From Oikopleura dioica (taxonomy: Eukaryota; Chordata; Appendicularia; Copelata; Oikopleuridae), in NCBI GenBank assembly GCA_907165135.1, contig OU015570.1, positions 2,693,525 to 2,757,524 on the forward strand: a stretch of 64,000 nt of DNA, read 5' to 3'. A program made the translations under genes and the position numbers. Under the pieces are notes generated by a model, which saw nothing but the letters and a program-made list of their open reading frames with translations, made no database searches and was not told the origin of the DNA. Position 1 is the first letter of the stretch; each line of letters begins with the position of its first letter. Below are positions 1 through 11,515 of this stretch, one piece after another.

Positions 1-324
1 AAAGCGCGTTTCCCAGTATCATTGCCCCCCACTCGATCGCTTGCATCAACATCGCAATTGTTGACATTAATCGCGCCAATGTCAGTATGCAAGCTTCGAG
101 AAAGGCTGGACTCATCTCGGCAAACATCGTTCTCTGGTCTCTGTGATTCCGAGGTAAATCCTCCTCCTCCATGGGTCATTTCGAGTTATTCTAAATTTTT
201 TAGTTAAAATACCCTAATCTTGGTGTCGTGAGCTAACAGTAATTAACTGTGAATAAAGTATCAAATGTCCATCAGTGAGTAAATAAAAATTTCAGTTCAA
301 GATCAGGCGCAGCATGTAGTCCGA
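1..324. other. Left edge, no resolved gene
   Basis: Open frames run off the left edge on both strands. One minus-strand frame begins at an ATG at 179 and another at 172. Neither has a recognisable domain or a convincing splice structure, so no gene is called. The stop codon of the neighbouring minus-strand gene lies at 325. Confidence 0.3.
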
Positions 325-2163
325 TTAGGGAACGATCAAGTGTTTCACGCCGTGAAAACAGGTTTCTGATGTGGGCGGAAATTCACCTTCGGCAATCTTC
401 AAACGACGGCGCTAAAATAGCAATTAACCTTTGTTTGCATATTGATCTTACATAAGTTTCACACCATTTGGAAGATTTGAAAATTTCCGGCACATCAATC
501 ATCTGGCGTAGAACGAATTTGGTCAACTTGTCGTTTCTCTAACCATTGTTTGATTAAACCTCTTTGATATCTCACCTCAGATTCAAGTTTTATCATTCGG
601 CGATCGTGTCTCTCAATGGCGAGTCTCTGAAAATATTTTTTAAGTTTTATTTAACTTATTTGACTCACCAGTTGGTTTGCGCAAAATCCGAGTGGAAAAT
701 CGTCCCAGCAAAGTGGATTCACTATGATGCAAATATCGTCCACCAGACAAGAAGAGTTGTCATCGTCAACACTCTCGCATAATTTCAAAATCGGCATTTT
801 TGAGTACTCCATCCACAAAGTAAAATCCTCTTCACAACTAGAACAGTTGGAGTTTCCACACAAACATAGTGTGAACTCAATTTTTCAATCTAAAAATTCC
901 AAATTATTTTTTTAATAATTGATCGAATAATTCGAATAATTATTTTTTCGAATTATTCAATTGAATTATTTAAAATTCAGAGGCAAAGCAGGTAGTAGCA
1001 GTACTTCGGATAATTATTTGAATTATTTGATTGAATAATTCAAATATTCTGTGGCGAAGCGGAGCAGTAGCAAATTTTTTTCAATTGATCTCTTCTTATC
1101 TAAATATAATCAATCCTTTTTTCTTGGATGTAATCATACCTTCTTTTGAAATTGAATGATTATTTTGCGCCAATCATCATTTTCTTCCCCATCACTTTCT
1201 TTAGCACTTTCTTGACCGCTTTCTTGACCACTTCCATCCGATCCACTTTCTTGACCGCTTCCATCGCTCTCCTGACCGCTTCCATCACTCTCCTGGCCGC
1301 TTCCACCGCTCCCCTGATCGCTTGCATCGCTCTCCTGGCCGCTTCCATCGCTCTCCTGCACTCCATCTTGCACATATTGATTCTCGAACTCATCTTAATC
1401 TTGTTAAATTGGCTTTCTAACGCATCATACCTTGCTCGAAAGAATCAGTCGAAGAGGAGGAGGAAGACATGAAACTCGAATAGTCGTAATCTTCTTCATC
1501 CCATTCTTATAAAAATCAACAAGGAGTAATTTTCCAAAACTTACCGTATCGAAGAGATCGAGCATGACGAGCGAGATCAGGTTCAGTGCGGGGTGGTTGA
1601 AATGTATCACGGAGACAGTTCTGGAACATTGAATAAATCACAATTCCAGCGGCACCGAGCACGATTCCAATGAGAAGAGTGATCGAGTAGGTGCAGATGT
1701 TTGCACACTTTAATATTTTTATTTTTTCTCTTATTGCTTTCTTACCTTGGGACCCTCACTTCGAACCTGGCAACGAATCTTGCCCTCCAAATTCTCACTG
1801 AGAAAGTTCGCCATCGCCTCAAGATCCTGATCGCTCAAATTTTCGGCCTCGTCCATGCTACGAATTATCTATCAAATTTGAAAAATTTTCTTACTTTTGA
1901 GACTTTTTGAATTTGGCCTTAAAAATTGGCGAGTTTTGAATACGGTCACTAACGGTCTGCCGCCCTCCTTCAAGCATATCTGAATCAAATTCTCTTAGTT
2001 TGAAAAACCGACTGTAATCAAAAATTATCAGGATTAACGCGAAACAGTGGCGCCGGGAAGGAATTCTCTGCTTTCCCACAACCTGCTGACCTTCCTCAAC
2101 CAATCCGAAACCTTGAACTTCTTTTACCAGTCGAACATACTTTCCAGAATTGAAATGAGTCAT
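325..2163 (-). CDS. Single-pass membrane protein with Ser/Gln/Glu repeat and Cys-rich C-terminus
   Basis: I do not recognise the family. Nine exons fit together in frame on the minus strand: 2163-1895, 1857-1746, 1707-1545, 1505-1431, 1366-1140, 875-669, 626-576, 538-452 and 411-325. The total is 1278 nt, or 425 residues. All introns have GT..AG ends and most are 37-64 bp; the fifth is 264 bp and AT-rich. The first 125 or so residues carry no signal peptide. A hydrophobic span follows in exon 3 (TYSITLLIGIVLGAAGIVIY), then an acidic Ser-rich segment. Exon 5 holds about eight copies of a GSGQESD-type repeat. Exons 6-9 encode a segment with many cysteines (CGNSNCSSC and further Cys) and then a basic helix-like tail. 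The Cys-rich exon depends on one acceptor choice at 876-877. Product topology is inferred. Confidence 0.6.
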
Positions 2164-2270
2164 TCCAAATTTCGAAATTTGTTTTTATTTTGATTTATTC
2201 GAATTTTTCAATTTATTCAAATTTATTTGAATTATTCAAATTTTTTCGAATTATTCGATTTATTGAACAG

Positions 2271-3225
2271 TTAAAATGAAAAATAATCTTCAATTTCTTC
2301 GTCGGTCTTGACGAGTTTTCCACCGCAAATGGCAACGCTGACGCCACTTTCTCCAAAGATGCCAACACAGAACCTTCCGTCTTTCAAAGCCTGTGTTGAA
2401 GCCCTCATGTTATCCTCAACAAGTTCAACCCAGCCACGACCATGAGCCATGGCGAGATTGTATGTCGATTCGTTTCGATCGGCTGAATAAAATTAATTTC
2501 AATTTGAAAACCATGGACATACCGTGCAGTTGCAAACGCCACAAGTTGGCAATCTTGCTGCCAAACGGAAGCTTCTTGGATGCAAGAAGTCTTCCTCCCT
2601 TACTCACATACTGTAAATAAGTATGTTCGACAAACAATTGGCGACGAACGCAAGGCGAGAAGGGTGGTGGAGACTCGCCTTGAACAACGTCTTCGTAGTG
2701 ATAGACGCATTCAGGCGAAAATTGAGGAGGGGAAGTTCGTTGACCTCTGAGCGGTCGTGGCGAGTAAGCTGGTGGTGGCTCGTTTCCAACAGGATGAGCG
2801 GTGGCAACAAGCGTTCCGTTCTCCAATCGATCAGCGCCTTCCACGTCTACGGCTTCCTGGAAGACGACATCGGTATCCAACAACTCTATCTGCTGCTTCG
2901 GGATAACGATGTCGAGAGGATCCTGCTCCCAGATTTCTTCTTCTTCTTGCGCAGAAGGAGTTGAGTACGACACCTCGTCGGAGAAATCGTCTTTGTCGTT
3001 CTCACCTTATTTTATTAGAATTTTTAGATTTGTTGAACACAAACCTTCGTGATTGTCCGGGAACAGTGAGTCGTTGGCGACGGCACCTTATTCAAATAAG
3101 TTTTATTTTTATTAAACTGACTTACCAGGCATATTGTTGTCCAAAAACAACGAGTCGTTGCTTTGAGCAGCAAAAGCACCTTGGACAAATCGGCTGTCGT
3201 CCGAAAACAGGGAATCCGTGTCCAT
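2271..3225 (-). CDS. Acidic protein with repeated DSLF motif
   Basis: Four exons on the minus strand (3225-3126, 3086-3045, 3005-2523, 2482-2271) join in frame through introns of 39, 39 and 40 bp, giving 278 residues. The N-terminal part repeats an acidic motif three times, once per short segment: DTDSLFSDD, SNDSLFLDN and ANDSLFPDN. A proline-rich middle follows, with PPAYSP, PPQFSP and PPPFSP, the first of which is a PPxY-type WW-domain ligand. The C-terminal 110 residues look globular and end in an acidic tail. The start at 3225 was chosen because it lies just inside an exon preceded by an AG, as expected for trans-spliced genes. An upstream open segment (3355-3241) is in the wrong phase. 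The family was not recognised. Repeated DSLF motifs resemble short linear docking motifs, but that is inference. Confidence 0.65.
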
Positions 3226-3559
3226 TCGCGAGCACTCGGGCTGCACAATTATAAAAGATAGAAAAATTAATCATACCTTCTTGACCATTACGAAACAATT
3301 GGATGTTGCGCTTACAGCGGCAAATCTCCTTCTGCTTGCTTATGCTCATTTGCATGCTTAAAAATACACGTTCTAGAAATTGTTTTGAAAATTTTAATTC
3401 TTTGAATTATTCAAATTATTCGAATTATTCAATCGAATATTATTGATTATTTATCCCTGCTCTCAGCATGAAATTTTTTAATCAATCAATCAATTGATTT
3501 GCTATATAAGACCAAAAAATGTTAAATCGACACAAACAATGCCAGGTTAAAGAAGAGAA

Positions 3560-3829
3560 TTGATAATTCGAACGCCTGCTGAATTTTTGCGGTTGGCACC
3601 TTTTATACACGAGAACTATGACAGAATAATCTTTCTCAATCAAAAAGATCAGATGTCGTTCGACCTCGTCCAATGCATCAGCAGTCGATCATGCGAAAAT
3701 CCGATATGTCAAATACAACAAAAAGCTATGGAAGATGCTCATTTCAACGCTACTATCATCAAGACCTGGGGAGAACGCAGTCCAAGAAGCACCAACTTTT
3801 TCGTCGATGTCTTTGATTTTCTGCAATAA
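3560..3829 (+). CDS. Small hypothetical ORF
   Basis: An 89-residue open frame with scattered cysteines and no recognised domain. It sits between the host gene ending at 2271-3225 and a MITE. It could be an exon of an unresolved gene or chance. Nothing in the sequence decides. Confidence 0.2.
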   Translation: MIIRTPAEFLRLAPFIHENYDRIIFLNQKDQMSFDLVQCISSRSCENPICQIQQKAMEDAHFNATIIKTWGERSPRSTNFFVDVFDFLQ

Positions 3830-4070
3830 TTTTACTCGTTTATTACTGTCAAAGATTGAAGAAAGTCATCATTGTAGCTGGCGCTGCAGAGTCGGATTGG
3901 GAATGTATGATCTGTACTGAAATCTTATTGTCATTCTATAACTAATTCTTTTTTACTTTCGTGTTCTATTTTACCAACCTTTTTAACACTGTTTAACCAA
4001 TTTTTCAAATTGAATCGAATATTATGGTCTTTCTGAAAAACCATAATAAATTTTTCTTTATGCCTTTTTA

Positions 4071-4423
4071 TACCGTCGTTTTCCATCTTAAGAGCGTTTT
4101 TCAGATGACAAGGGTAGACCAAAACGCTCTTAAGTTGGAAAATTTACGATCAAACTAGGATGACAGTGGGAAAAAATGATGAATGAAAATGCATAAAAAG
4201 AATTTTTCCAAAACTCTAAAAATGCATCTGAGGTCATTTTTACCTATTTATGATAAAAAATTACGATCTTTGAATCAGAGGCTGTGATTTCACCTGAGAA
4301 AAAGCGTAGAAAACAATTTTTTCAATGATTTTTCAGGTTGAAATAAACGTTATTCTAATTATTAATTAAAAATTCCTAAAAACGCTCGAAAGTTGGGCGC
4401 TCTTAAGATGGAAAACCACGGTA
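4071..4423. mobile_element. MITE, Tc1/mariner-like (TA ends)
   Basis: A 353-bp segment bounded by 26-bp terminal inverted repeats with one mismatch. The left end starts TACCGTCGTTTTCCATCTTA and the right end is its complement with G for C. An inner partial repeat of the left arm (CGCTCTTAAG) lies at about 4127. The ends can be read as TA target duplications. There is no coding capacity. Confidence 0.75.
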
Positions 4424-4962
4424 TTTCTGTGACCAATAAATGTCGAAAAATGAACACAAAGCTGTTGAAATCAGAAAGGAACTGGATGAATATTCAGCAG
4501 ATAAATATATATATATAATTGAATAATATAATTGAATTATTTGAATAATTTATCAATCAGATGTCAAATATTTATGGGATTGCGTAGGTTATATATGCGT
4601 AGGCGCATGTCCAAAATTGACCAATGAGAACCCTGGATTTGGGCGCCAAATTCAAATGGACCAATGAGAAAGCTTCACTTTGGATGTGCACCCGTACATA
4701 CATTCACTACTAAATTATAGGGGTGCAGTGGTTTTTATAGTCGCCATCGCCAACGCTGGAAAAGAGAGGGGCGAGCTGTCTAGGTATGATGGAACGAAAG
4801 CCTTGGCGTTGGGCGCGTCACGGCTCACTGAGCATAATAACGTTGACCACGCGCGCTAGAATCCCATATTTCGAAGCGAAAACAGTAGGAAAACCACTAC
4901 ATAAATACCATTTTTGCAAAATGTAATAAAGAAATTTTAATGATGTGAATCCCCTTAAATTA
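4424..4962. other. Spacer, no gene seen
   Basis: AT-rich DNA with a short (TA)n run near 4505 and two CCAAT-type motifs (ACCAATGAGAA at about 4619 and 4664). No open frame with recognisable content. Confidence 0.5.
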
Positions 4963-5363
4963 TTAACCCGTTAATAGGCGCGTGGCTTTCTCACGGCCAC
5001 GCAGCCTTTGGAGAGCGATAAGATAATCGAAACTATATTTTTTATCCAAAATTTTTGTATTTTTTAAAAATTTCATCAATTCTCTGCCTACTAGTATCAA
5101 TTTGAAAAAAATCGGCCTGAAATTCTGCTCAGGAGAAGCGAAAGAAAAATTTAAGTCAGCGACAAAAAGGGAAAGCGTAATACAAATCGCCCGCCTTTTC
5201 CCTTCTTTCCTTTTTTTTTTCAATCTCAGCGCCGAAAATGACGTAACTTTCGCCTACGCTTTAACCTGTTTGTGATTGAGTGAAATCATGGATCCGGCCA
5301 TGCGATTGGCTACTCGTTTCCTCGCGTGGCCGTGAGACGGCCACGCGCCTGTTAACGGGTTAA
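4963..5363. mobile_element. MITE with about 43-bp hairpin-containing TIRs
   Basis: A 401-bp segment. Its ends are inverted copies over about 43 bp with a handful of mismatches, starting TTAACCCGTTAA. Each TIR itself folds: the right arm contains CGCGTGGCC-GTGAGAC-GGCCACGCG. An 8-bp direct repeat (CGGGTTAA) follows the right end. It is non-coding. Confidence 0.7.
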
Positions 5364-5736
5364 CGGGTTAATCCCTATGAGCTCACCCATTGCTATGAGC
5401 ATAGATCAAGGGTGTAGCTTTGTTAAATGAATAAAATAAAGAAAACCCTTTATCCTGGTTTCACTGAAATCTGGTCCGCGCTTGGCCTAATTGAGCAAAA
5501 TCCGTGACAAAAGCATTGAATCTGACTGTATAAAAAATAAATCGGTTATTGACGTCTACCCCCTTAAAAATTTTGGTCATTTTGAACAATATTGCTTGCT
5601 GAATGCTTATTTTCGGCTCTTGCGCGCCGTTCAGCGGCTGTTCTTTTCATTGAGTTCAAAATCCAATCTGCCAAATTTTTGGAAATAAAATTTGTTTTCA
5701 AAAAGTAAAATACGGTCGGGACCGTGATTATAGCGG

Positions 5737-6893
5737 TCAGTATAAAAATATTGTTGATGAAATCCAGTAACTTGTATGAGCATTGTTCGAAATAGGCTCA
5801 TTCTTATCATTTATCAAATTGTATTCGGTTGAAATATTCGTATTAATGTACGAAACTAAAGTATCTATTCCTGGCTCTATCAGTTTTGTAGTGGCGAGCC
5901 TTTCAGACTTGCCGAGAAAATTCAATTGGTAATTATCACAAACGATATGTAAATTATAAAATGATCTATGTATTTTCGTGATGCCGATATCTGTGATAGC
6001 TACGGCTTCAATTTGTTCTGGAAAATTGTTTGCCTCAAGTACAGTCATTACTGGCTTGTTAAAATGTGAAATAAACAGATTATCTTTGTTTGAAATATCA
6101 AATAGACAGGGTGATGGAAGGAATATTTTTTCGAAGCAAACCGGGTTGATCTGAGTCAAATCCGATGGAATTATAACAATTCATATAACATAATTCAAAT
6201 TTTAATCGTTGTACATACAAAAATATGTTCCAGAATTTTTTAAACAATTATCCAAGTCAAAAGAGTAGTTTTCAATTTTCCTATGATGGTCGGAACCTGA
6301 GCCTTACTGTAAATATATGTGTAATTAGATTTAATAAATGGGGTAGCTACTGTTGTTATTTTCTGTAAAGTTATAATTTTAGTGAGAAGAGGCATAAAAA
6401 AATTAATCCAAAAAGAAATTGTTATCGTATTATTTTTCTTGACTGCACTTATATAAATAAGTTTATGATTTTGTTCGTGTAAATATAGTTTGCATGCATT
6501 TAAATCCTTATTTTCCTTCATGCACAACTTAACTAAAAGTCTCTACGCAATATTTCCTGGCGTTTTTTTAATTGAAAATATGATATCGGGAAATGTGTTC
6601 TCGAAAATAAGTGAATGTTTTGAAAATGATATTTTTGAACATATCCTCATTTATTTTCTTAGAAAGGGTGAACTCCTCCCTAATGAATTCGGATAATGTT
6701 ACAGTGTTTCGACACAGTTTATCGCTAATTTCTGTGTGGTCATTTGAAATATCCGTGATCTTATTTTCAAGAGTAGAAATTTTTCCCGATAGACTTTGGT
6801 ACGCGAAAAATCGCTCGACAAAGCCGATATCGCTAAGATGTTACTTATTATTCCACGTGGTTTTCTGGGCAAGTCCTCGATGATCCTGACCAA
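5737..6893 (-). pseudogene. Degenerate env-like gene of a Tor-type element
   Basis: Three minus-strand frames in succession (6893-6699, 6527-6240, 6159-5737) read like pieces of one envelope-type glycoprotein. The last piece resembles, in order of motifs, the C-terminal ectodomain of the better preserved env at 8141-11515: both have a V.C.N / GKS-R type block followed by a long helical stretch. The frames are broken by stops and shifts and no LTR is visible next to it. It is probably the 3' remnant of an older, separate insertion in the same orientation. Confidence 0.45.
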
Positions 6894-7562
6894 TTCGATA
6901 TCATAAATTTTGTAACCAAGACACGTGCGATAAAAGTAAGCGGGGCCCTTGCTGTTATCATCATCTCTTAGTTCAAAATTGAGGGAAATTTCTTTTCCTC
7001 TATATGGTTGTCCGAGGTTAGGTACCCGCTGAAGTCAAAGTGGTCATTTTTGGCTACCTTTATTTCTCATTTTTTCACCCTCAATATGATTGATAACATC
7101 AAAGGCAACATTTTGACCGAGAAATAAGAGATTTTTTTAATATTTTATAAACTTTATATAGCCTATTTTGGCCGAGATGCCAAGTTTAAGGGGTTGTCAC
7201 GTGGTAAAAATGGTTGAATTTCAAAAAACCTCTTGTCAATAGTAAGATCTAAGATAGATCTTTAATTCTAGCCATTTAGGCAATTTTTACTTCTTACAGG
7301 TGCTGAGGAGTATGAGCTCAAAGTAGGCCTAAGCGATTACTATACCCTTAAATTGACGGAGCGCATGCAAATGTCAACTAGTCTGAGAAGCGTGTTAAAC
7401 ACTAGTATAAGGATCTCGTCTATGATCGCCGGCATCTAAATTTAGGTGTTAATAAAAATACATGAAGAATTGTAAATAAAATTATTGTAAACGACGCGAG
7501 AAAGAAAATTTAAAGCAGACATGATATTAAATAAACGCAAAGTAGTTACACATATCTATGAA
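6894..7562. other. Spacer beyond 3' end of Tor-like element
   Basis: No gene seen. If the element at 7563-17238 kept its 3' LTR, it should lie here, but I found no matching copy upstream of its gag and could not define LTR ends. Confidence 0.4.
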
Positions 7563-8132
7563 TTATTGAAATTCGTAATGACTTGTGTTTCCGTTTTTAG
7601 CTCGCAAAAATGAAATAAGCTCCTCTTTAATAGTAGGTTGAGGCGCAGCGCGTTTCTTTTTGATCGAAAGGGCCGCAAACTCTTTTGGTTTGTCTTCCTG
7701 TCGAAGGGGAATCGGTTTTGGTGGTTTACTATTGTTAATTACTGTAACTACCGAAGTTGTCCCTGAACCAAAAGAATGACAAGACGTTGCATCAATTGGC
7801 GAAGCGTCGCTAGCGATTGATCGAAGTGAAATGTAGGGTTTGGGAACCCTTAGCAAATTCTCAAGCTCATGATTTTTCCTTTTCCACAAGTTAAAAACCG
7901 GACATGAATCTCTTGAGTACCAGTGGATGATTGGGACAGAATCATTGTCGCTTTCGAGAGACTGACAGAAAAAATTGTAGATAGCACGAAAAATAGTTGG
8001 ACTCATTTCAGAAGACGCATCATTAACAAGAAGATTTTTTGCAAGAAGAAGACGCAAGATGAAATCTTCTTCGTTCATGGATTTAAGGGTTTGAATAATC
8101 AAGTCATTTTTGACTTTGTTTGGGTTGTCCAT
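7563..8132 (-). CDS. Post-env ORF of Tor-like element, unknown function
   Basis: A 189-residue uninterrupted frame that begins 8 bp after the env stop codon. It has no signal peptide or membrane span. It contains a helical, acidic N-terminal part, a Ser-rich middle and a basic segment (SIKKKRAAPQP). Its position between env and the expected 3' LTR matches where accessory genes sit in complex retroviruses, but no family was recognised. It remains open although the genes before it are broken. Confidence 0.5.
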   Translation of the reverse strand: MDNPNKVKNDLIIQTLKSMNEEDFILRLLLAKNLLVNDASSEMSPTIFRAIYNFFCQSLESDNDSVPIIHWYSRDSCPVFNLWKRKNHELENLLRVPKPYISLRSIASDASPIDATSCHSFGSGTTSVVTVINNSKPPKPIPLRQEDKPKEFAALSIKKKRAAPQPTIKEELISFLRAKNGNTSHYEFQ

Positions 8133-8140
8133 TGAAATAA

Positions 8141-11100
8141 TTATACTGCGTCTTCTGCAATCACACTTTTAAACGAAGGAAAACGCAAATTGCGATTGAA
8201 TCTGTTTTGGGGAATTTCTGGTGGTTGTCGTCTAGAGCTTCTTGGTTGAGAGATAATGACTTGCTGTGCCCTTCGGTTGTAATCTTCAATTTCATCACCT
8301 GATTGCAGGTAACGACGAAATCGGAATAAAGAAGGGCAGCAGCACTTGAAGCATTTCTTTGACAAAGTTGCGGAATATTTAAGTAATCCTCCGATTATAA
8401 CGAGTAAAATAATTCCGACGATTACCCAAACAGCCATATTACTGAAAGGGCGAACGCTCGAAAGAGCGTTATCCACGGGACCATATCCCGTTTTTGCCTC
8501 AAATTGAAATTCTTTCGAAATCGATTCAAGATCTGTCTTGTTGACCATTTTTGTTACATCAAGCGATCGAAGCGTGTTTTCGAAATGATGTGCATTGACT
8601 ACGAATGTCTTCGGATCGAAAGCCGAAAAATTTTGGTCGACGATTTCATTGATTTCGCGACTCTTCCCCCTGATAGAAAATTGGGCATTATTACATGAGA
8701 CGGTCAACAAATGATCAATTCTGTTAAAGACCGTAATGTTTGATTTATTATCTATCGTTTGTGAACCCATTGAGGTCGTGGGGATAATGGAAGTTGATTT
8801 TGAAGATCGAGCAATTGGAGTATGAAAATAGCTAACAATCACAAAATTCTCATTATTGGCGAAAATGCAATCAAGATTTGAATGGATAATTTCATGTTCA
8901 CACGCTTTCGCCTTTTCTTGGGACAAGAGCGATGCAGCACATGCGTCCATAACTCTGTTAAAAAGAGATCATCTTCACTGCAGAATGTGGACTTAATGAG
9001 CGTGTTAGTGCGACAATTATCAATGCTGAAAGCTTTGTTAACCCTGTTAGAAAAAGCAATTTGTTTTGGAGTGAGTAGTTTCATATAATAGTACTCTCCG
9101 TTTCTTGTCCCGATTGGAACTGGAAGACCAGTTATATCCAATGTTTGGGCAATCTCTTCCATTTTAGGGTTGTCAAACTTTAGTTCCAACAATATTGATA
9201 GTCGATGCTCATGGTCCAACTGTGGGCGGTATCTTACGGCTCTAACGGGAGTAATCTCCATGAAGTCCCGGCAAGCTGACTCGTATTCTGGATTTAGCAG
9301 CCTTTAAGCGCCTATGACCGTTTCAATCGCTTTGTTGTTGGAAAATGAGGCTCTTGTCTTCAAATTCGCTATTTCCTGCATGATCGAATCCTTGAAATCT
9401 TGGGACTCCCTGACTATGTCGTGAATGTCGTGAATGTCGCGAATGTCGTGAATGTCGCGAATGTCGTGAATGTCGTGGCGAAAAATGACCAAGTTGAAAA
9501 CAACTTTGTTCTAGAAATTGAGTATCGTCGTTATCGTGCAGAACAGTAGGAGGCGCGAAAATAGATGTGTTACCACTCCAATCAAGGAGTTTTCTACCAG
9601 AAACTGCGCGGAGCGCTTCTTTATCCCATATTTATAAATCTTCTCTGTTAATAATTAGTTCAGAAAGGTTAATCGGTGGAAAAATTTTTTCCATAATCCG
9701 ATGAAATTGTTGTTTTTTTCTAGAACATATTTTTTGCTTTTTTGCCACGACATTCACGACATTCGCGACATTCACGACATTCACGACATAGTCAGGGCGT
9801 GCCGAAATCTTTGAACTCATCGAAGATTTGTTCTTTAAGTATTTGATCGGAGATAGCGCTGCTGGTTTTGCATTCCTTTGCGAGAGCCGCATTCACATCT
9901 GCATGTTCACGTTTGATTTGAACCTGGATTTTTGTAGCTCAGCGTTTTTGCGATCGCTCAACTTGGCCATAAGAAGCTCGTCATGAGCGATTTTGTTCTC
10001 AGTCTGCTTCCTATGGTGCAGCATTTCGACTTCGCTGGTTATACCGCCAATAACAGCTGTTGCTAGGCCAATTGCAAGAGCAACTGCTTGGCGTCTTTTT
10101 CGACAGTGTTTTCCTTGACAAGTTGTCGAGTCATCTGTCGAGTATTCCGTATAATCGCTTGACGTGTAGCTCTCGTCGGAGTAGTCTGATGACTCATCCG
10201 AGTAAGTGCTATAGTATTCATATTTGTCAGGAAATGGAGTTACTTCCAAATTATCACCGAGAGCTGTGGTTGCTTCCAGATTGTCTCCAAGAGCAGAAGT
10301 CGCTTCCAGATTGTCTCCAAGAGCAGTAGTCGCTTCCAGATTATCGCCAAGAGCAGTAACGTAAGTTGTGGTTTCCACCTCGATTCTTGGGGCTCGAGTG
10401 GAATCAATTACTTTACTAATCTTTTCCTGATGTCGAATTTTATCGGAGTGCTGTAACCGATGGAGACCGTTTACGCGAAAATTTGACCGAAAGGCTTTCC
10501 GGCGAGAGTTCGTGGAAGGGAATCCACCTGAATCATCCGTCGAGAAAAGACTTTCACGAAGTTCGATTTCTGCTTCTTCGATGGTTATGTTTTTGAACGC
10601 AACCACCTGGAACAGTTTAAAGTTGAGGCACTCCGACGCAACATTTCGGGCCTGCTGGCCGAATTGCCATCTTTCATTTGTAATATCGTCGAAGTGAAGA
10701 TCAATGATGAAATTTTGCAGAGGTTTTGCATCATTTGGAACTTTAAATGAGCTGTTGGTTTGGAGCTGTTTTTCAACTGTTTCTTGAAGTGCTCCTTTGA
10801 TATTGAATAAAGTGTACGAATGACGCGAATCTGGGATGTCAAGAGCTGTGAAGTTTTGTGAATAAATTTCTGATTCGCTTTCTTTCGCGGCAGTCGCGTC
10901 AAACATGATATAGAAGTTGACATGACTGACCGAGTCTTTCGAAAATTGAAAGATGACTTCATCTACGTCTTGGTCCGCGAAAATGGAAAATTTGAAGGTA
11001 CTCCATTTGGTGTCAAGCGCACAATTGTCTCCAAAGGACTCGAAGGTCTGCGAATTACCGTCGAGATTATTATCTAATTGCCCGACTTCCGATTTTGTCG

Positions 11101-11515
11101 GTCCGCCATTGTATGTGCCATAAACACTTGATAATGTCACTGGTTTATGAATAAGTGGTAGATTGAGTTTTCTGTGAATCTCGCTAAATTCGCCTGGATG
11201 TAACAGGGAGACATTCGTTTTGAGATTTATCCAGTCGGCTATCAAAATATTGAGATAGTTTTCGGCTTGCAAATTCATGTCTTTTGCATCCTCATAACAA
11301 ACGAATGTCGCTCTGCTTACATTTGGCAAGTGGGGTGAAATTTCTATGTTGAGGGTTGTCTGCTGATCCGAATCAACATAGAACGTACTTTTAGTAGAGT
11401 TGAATAAAAATATTCCTAGTTTTTGAAGATCTGCAGTGCTTGTGTCAGTGTTTCGTATAAAGAGCAGGAGAAATTGTAGTAGTAGTGATGTTCTAATGAC
11501 GTTTGCGCAGGTCAT
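8141..11515 (-). pseudogene. env: env-like class I fusion-type glycoprotein, interrupted
   Basis: The start at 11515 overlaps the integrase stop by 23 nt. The first 540 residues begin with a hydrophobic signal peptide. A short degenerate repeat (TTALGDNLEA type, four units) follows near residues 400-430, then a Ser/Tyr/Asp-rich stretch. Next come a furin-type basic site (RKRR) and an apolar, Ala/Gly-rich segment like a fusion peptide, followed by a helical heptad region. A 390-bp MITE (9408-9797) cuts the helical region, and frame changes occur near 9893, 9301 and 8945. The last part ends in a membrane span (VWVIVGIILLVIIGGLL), a Cys cluster and a basic cytoplasmic tail. This arrangement is that of retroviral-type envelope proteins. 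In the present state no complete protein is encoded. Confidence 0.7.
9408..9797. mobile_element. MITE with 9-bp-repeat TIRs, nested in env
   Basis: Ends are inverted copies beginning CCCTGACTATGTCGTGAATG. Each arm consists of tandem 9-bp units of the form GTCGTGAAT or GTCGCGAAT (about six on the left, four to five on the right). The sequence between the arms shows no homology to env. The element splits the helical region of the env-like gene. No clear target-site duplication was found. Confidence 0.65.

Noticed and set aside
1146-1472. Plus-strand Thr/Ser/Leu-rich frame
   Set aside because: It is the shadow of the Gln/Glu/Ser repeat exon on the minus strand, which joins a consistent nine-exon chain.
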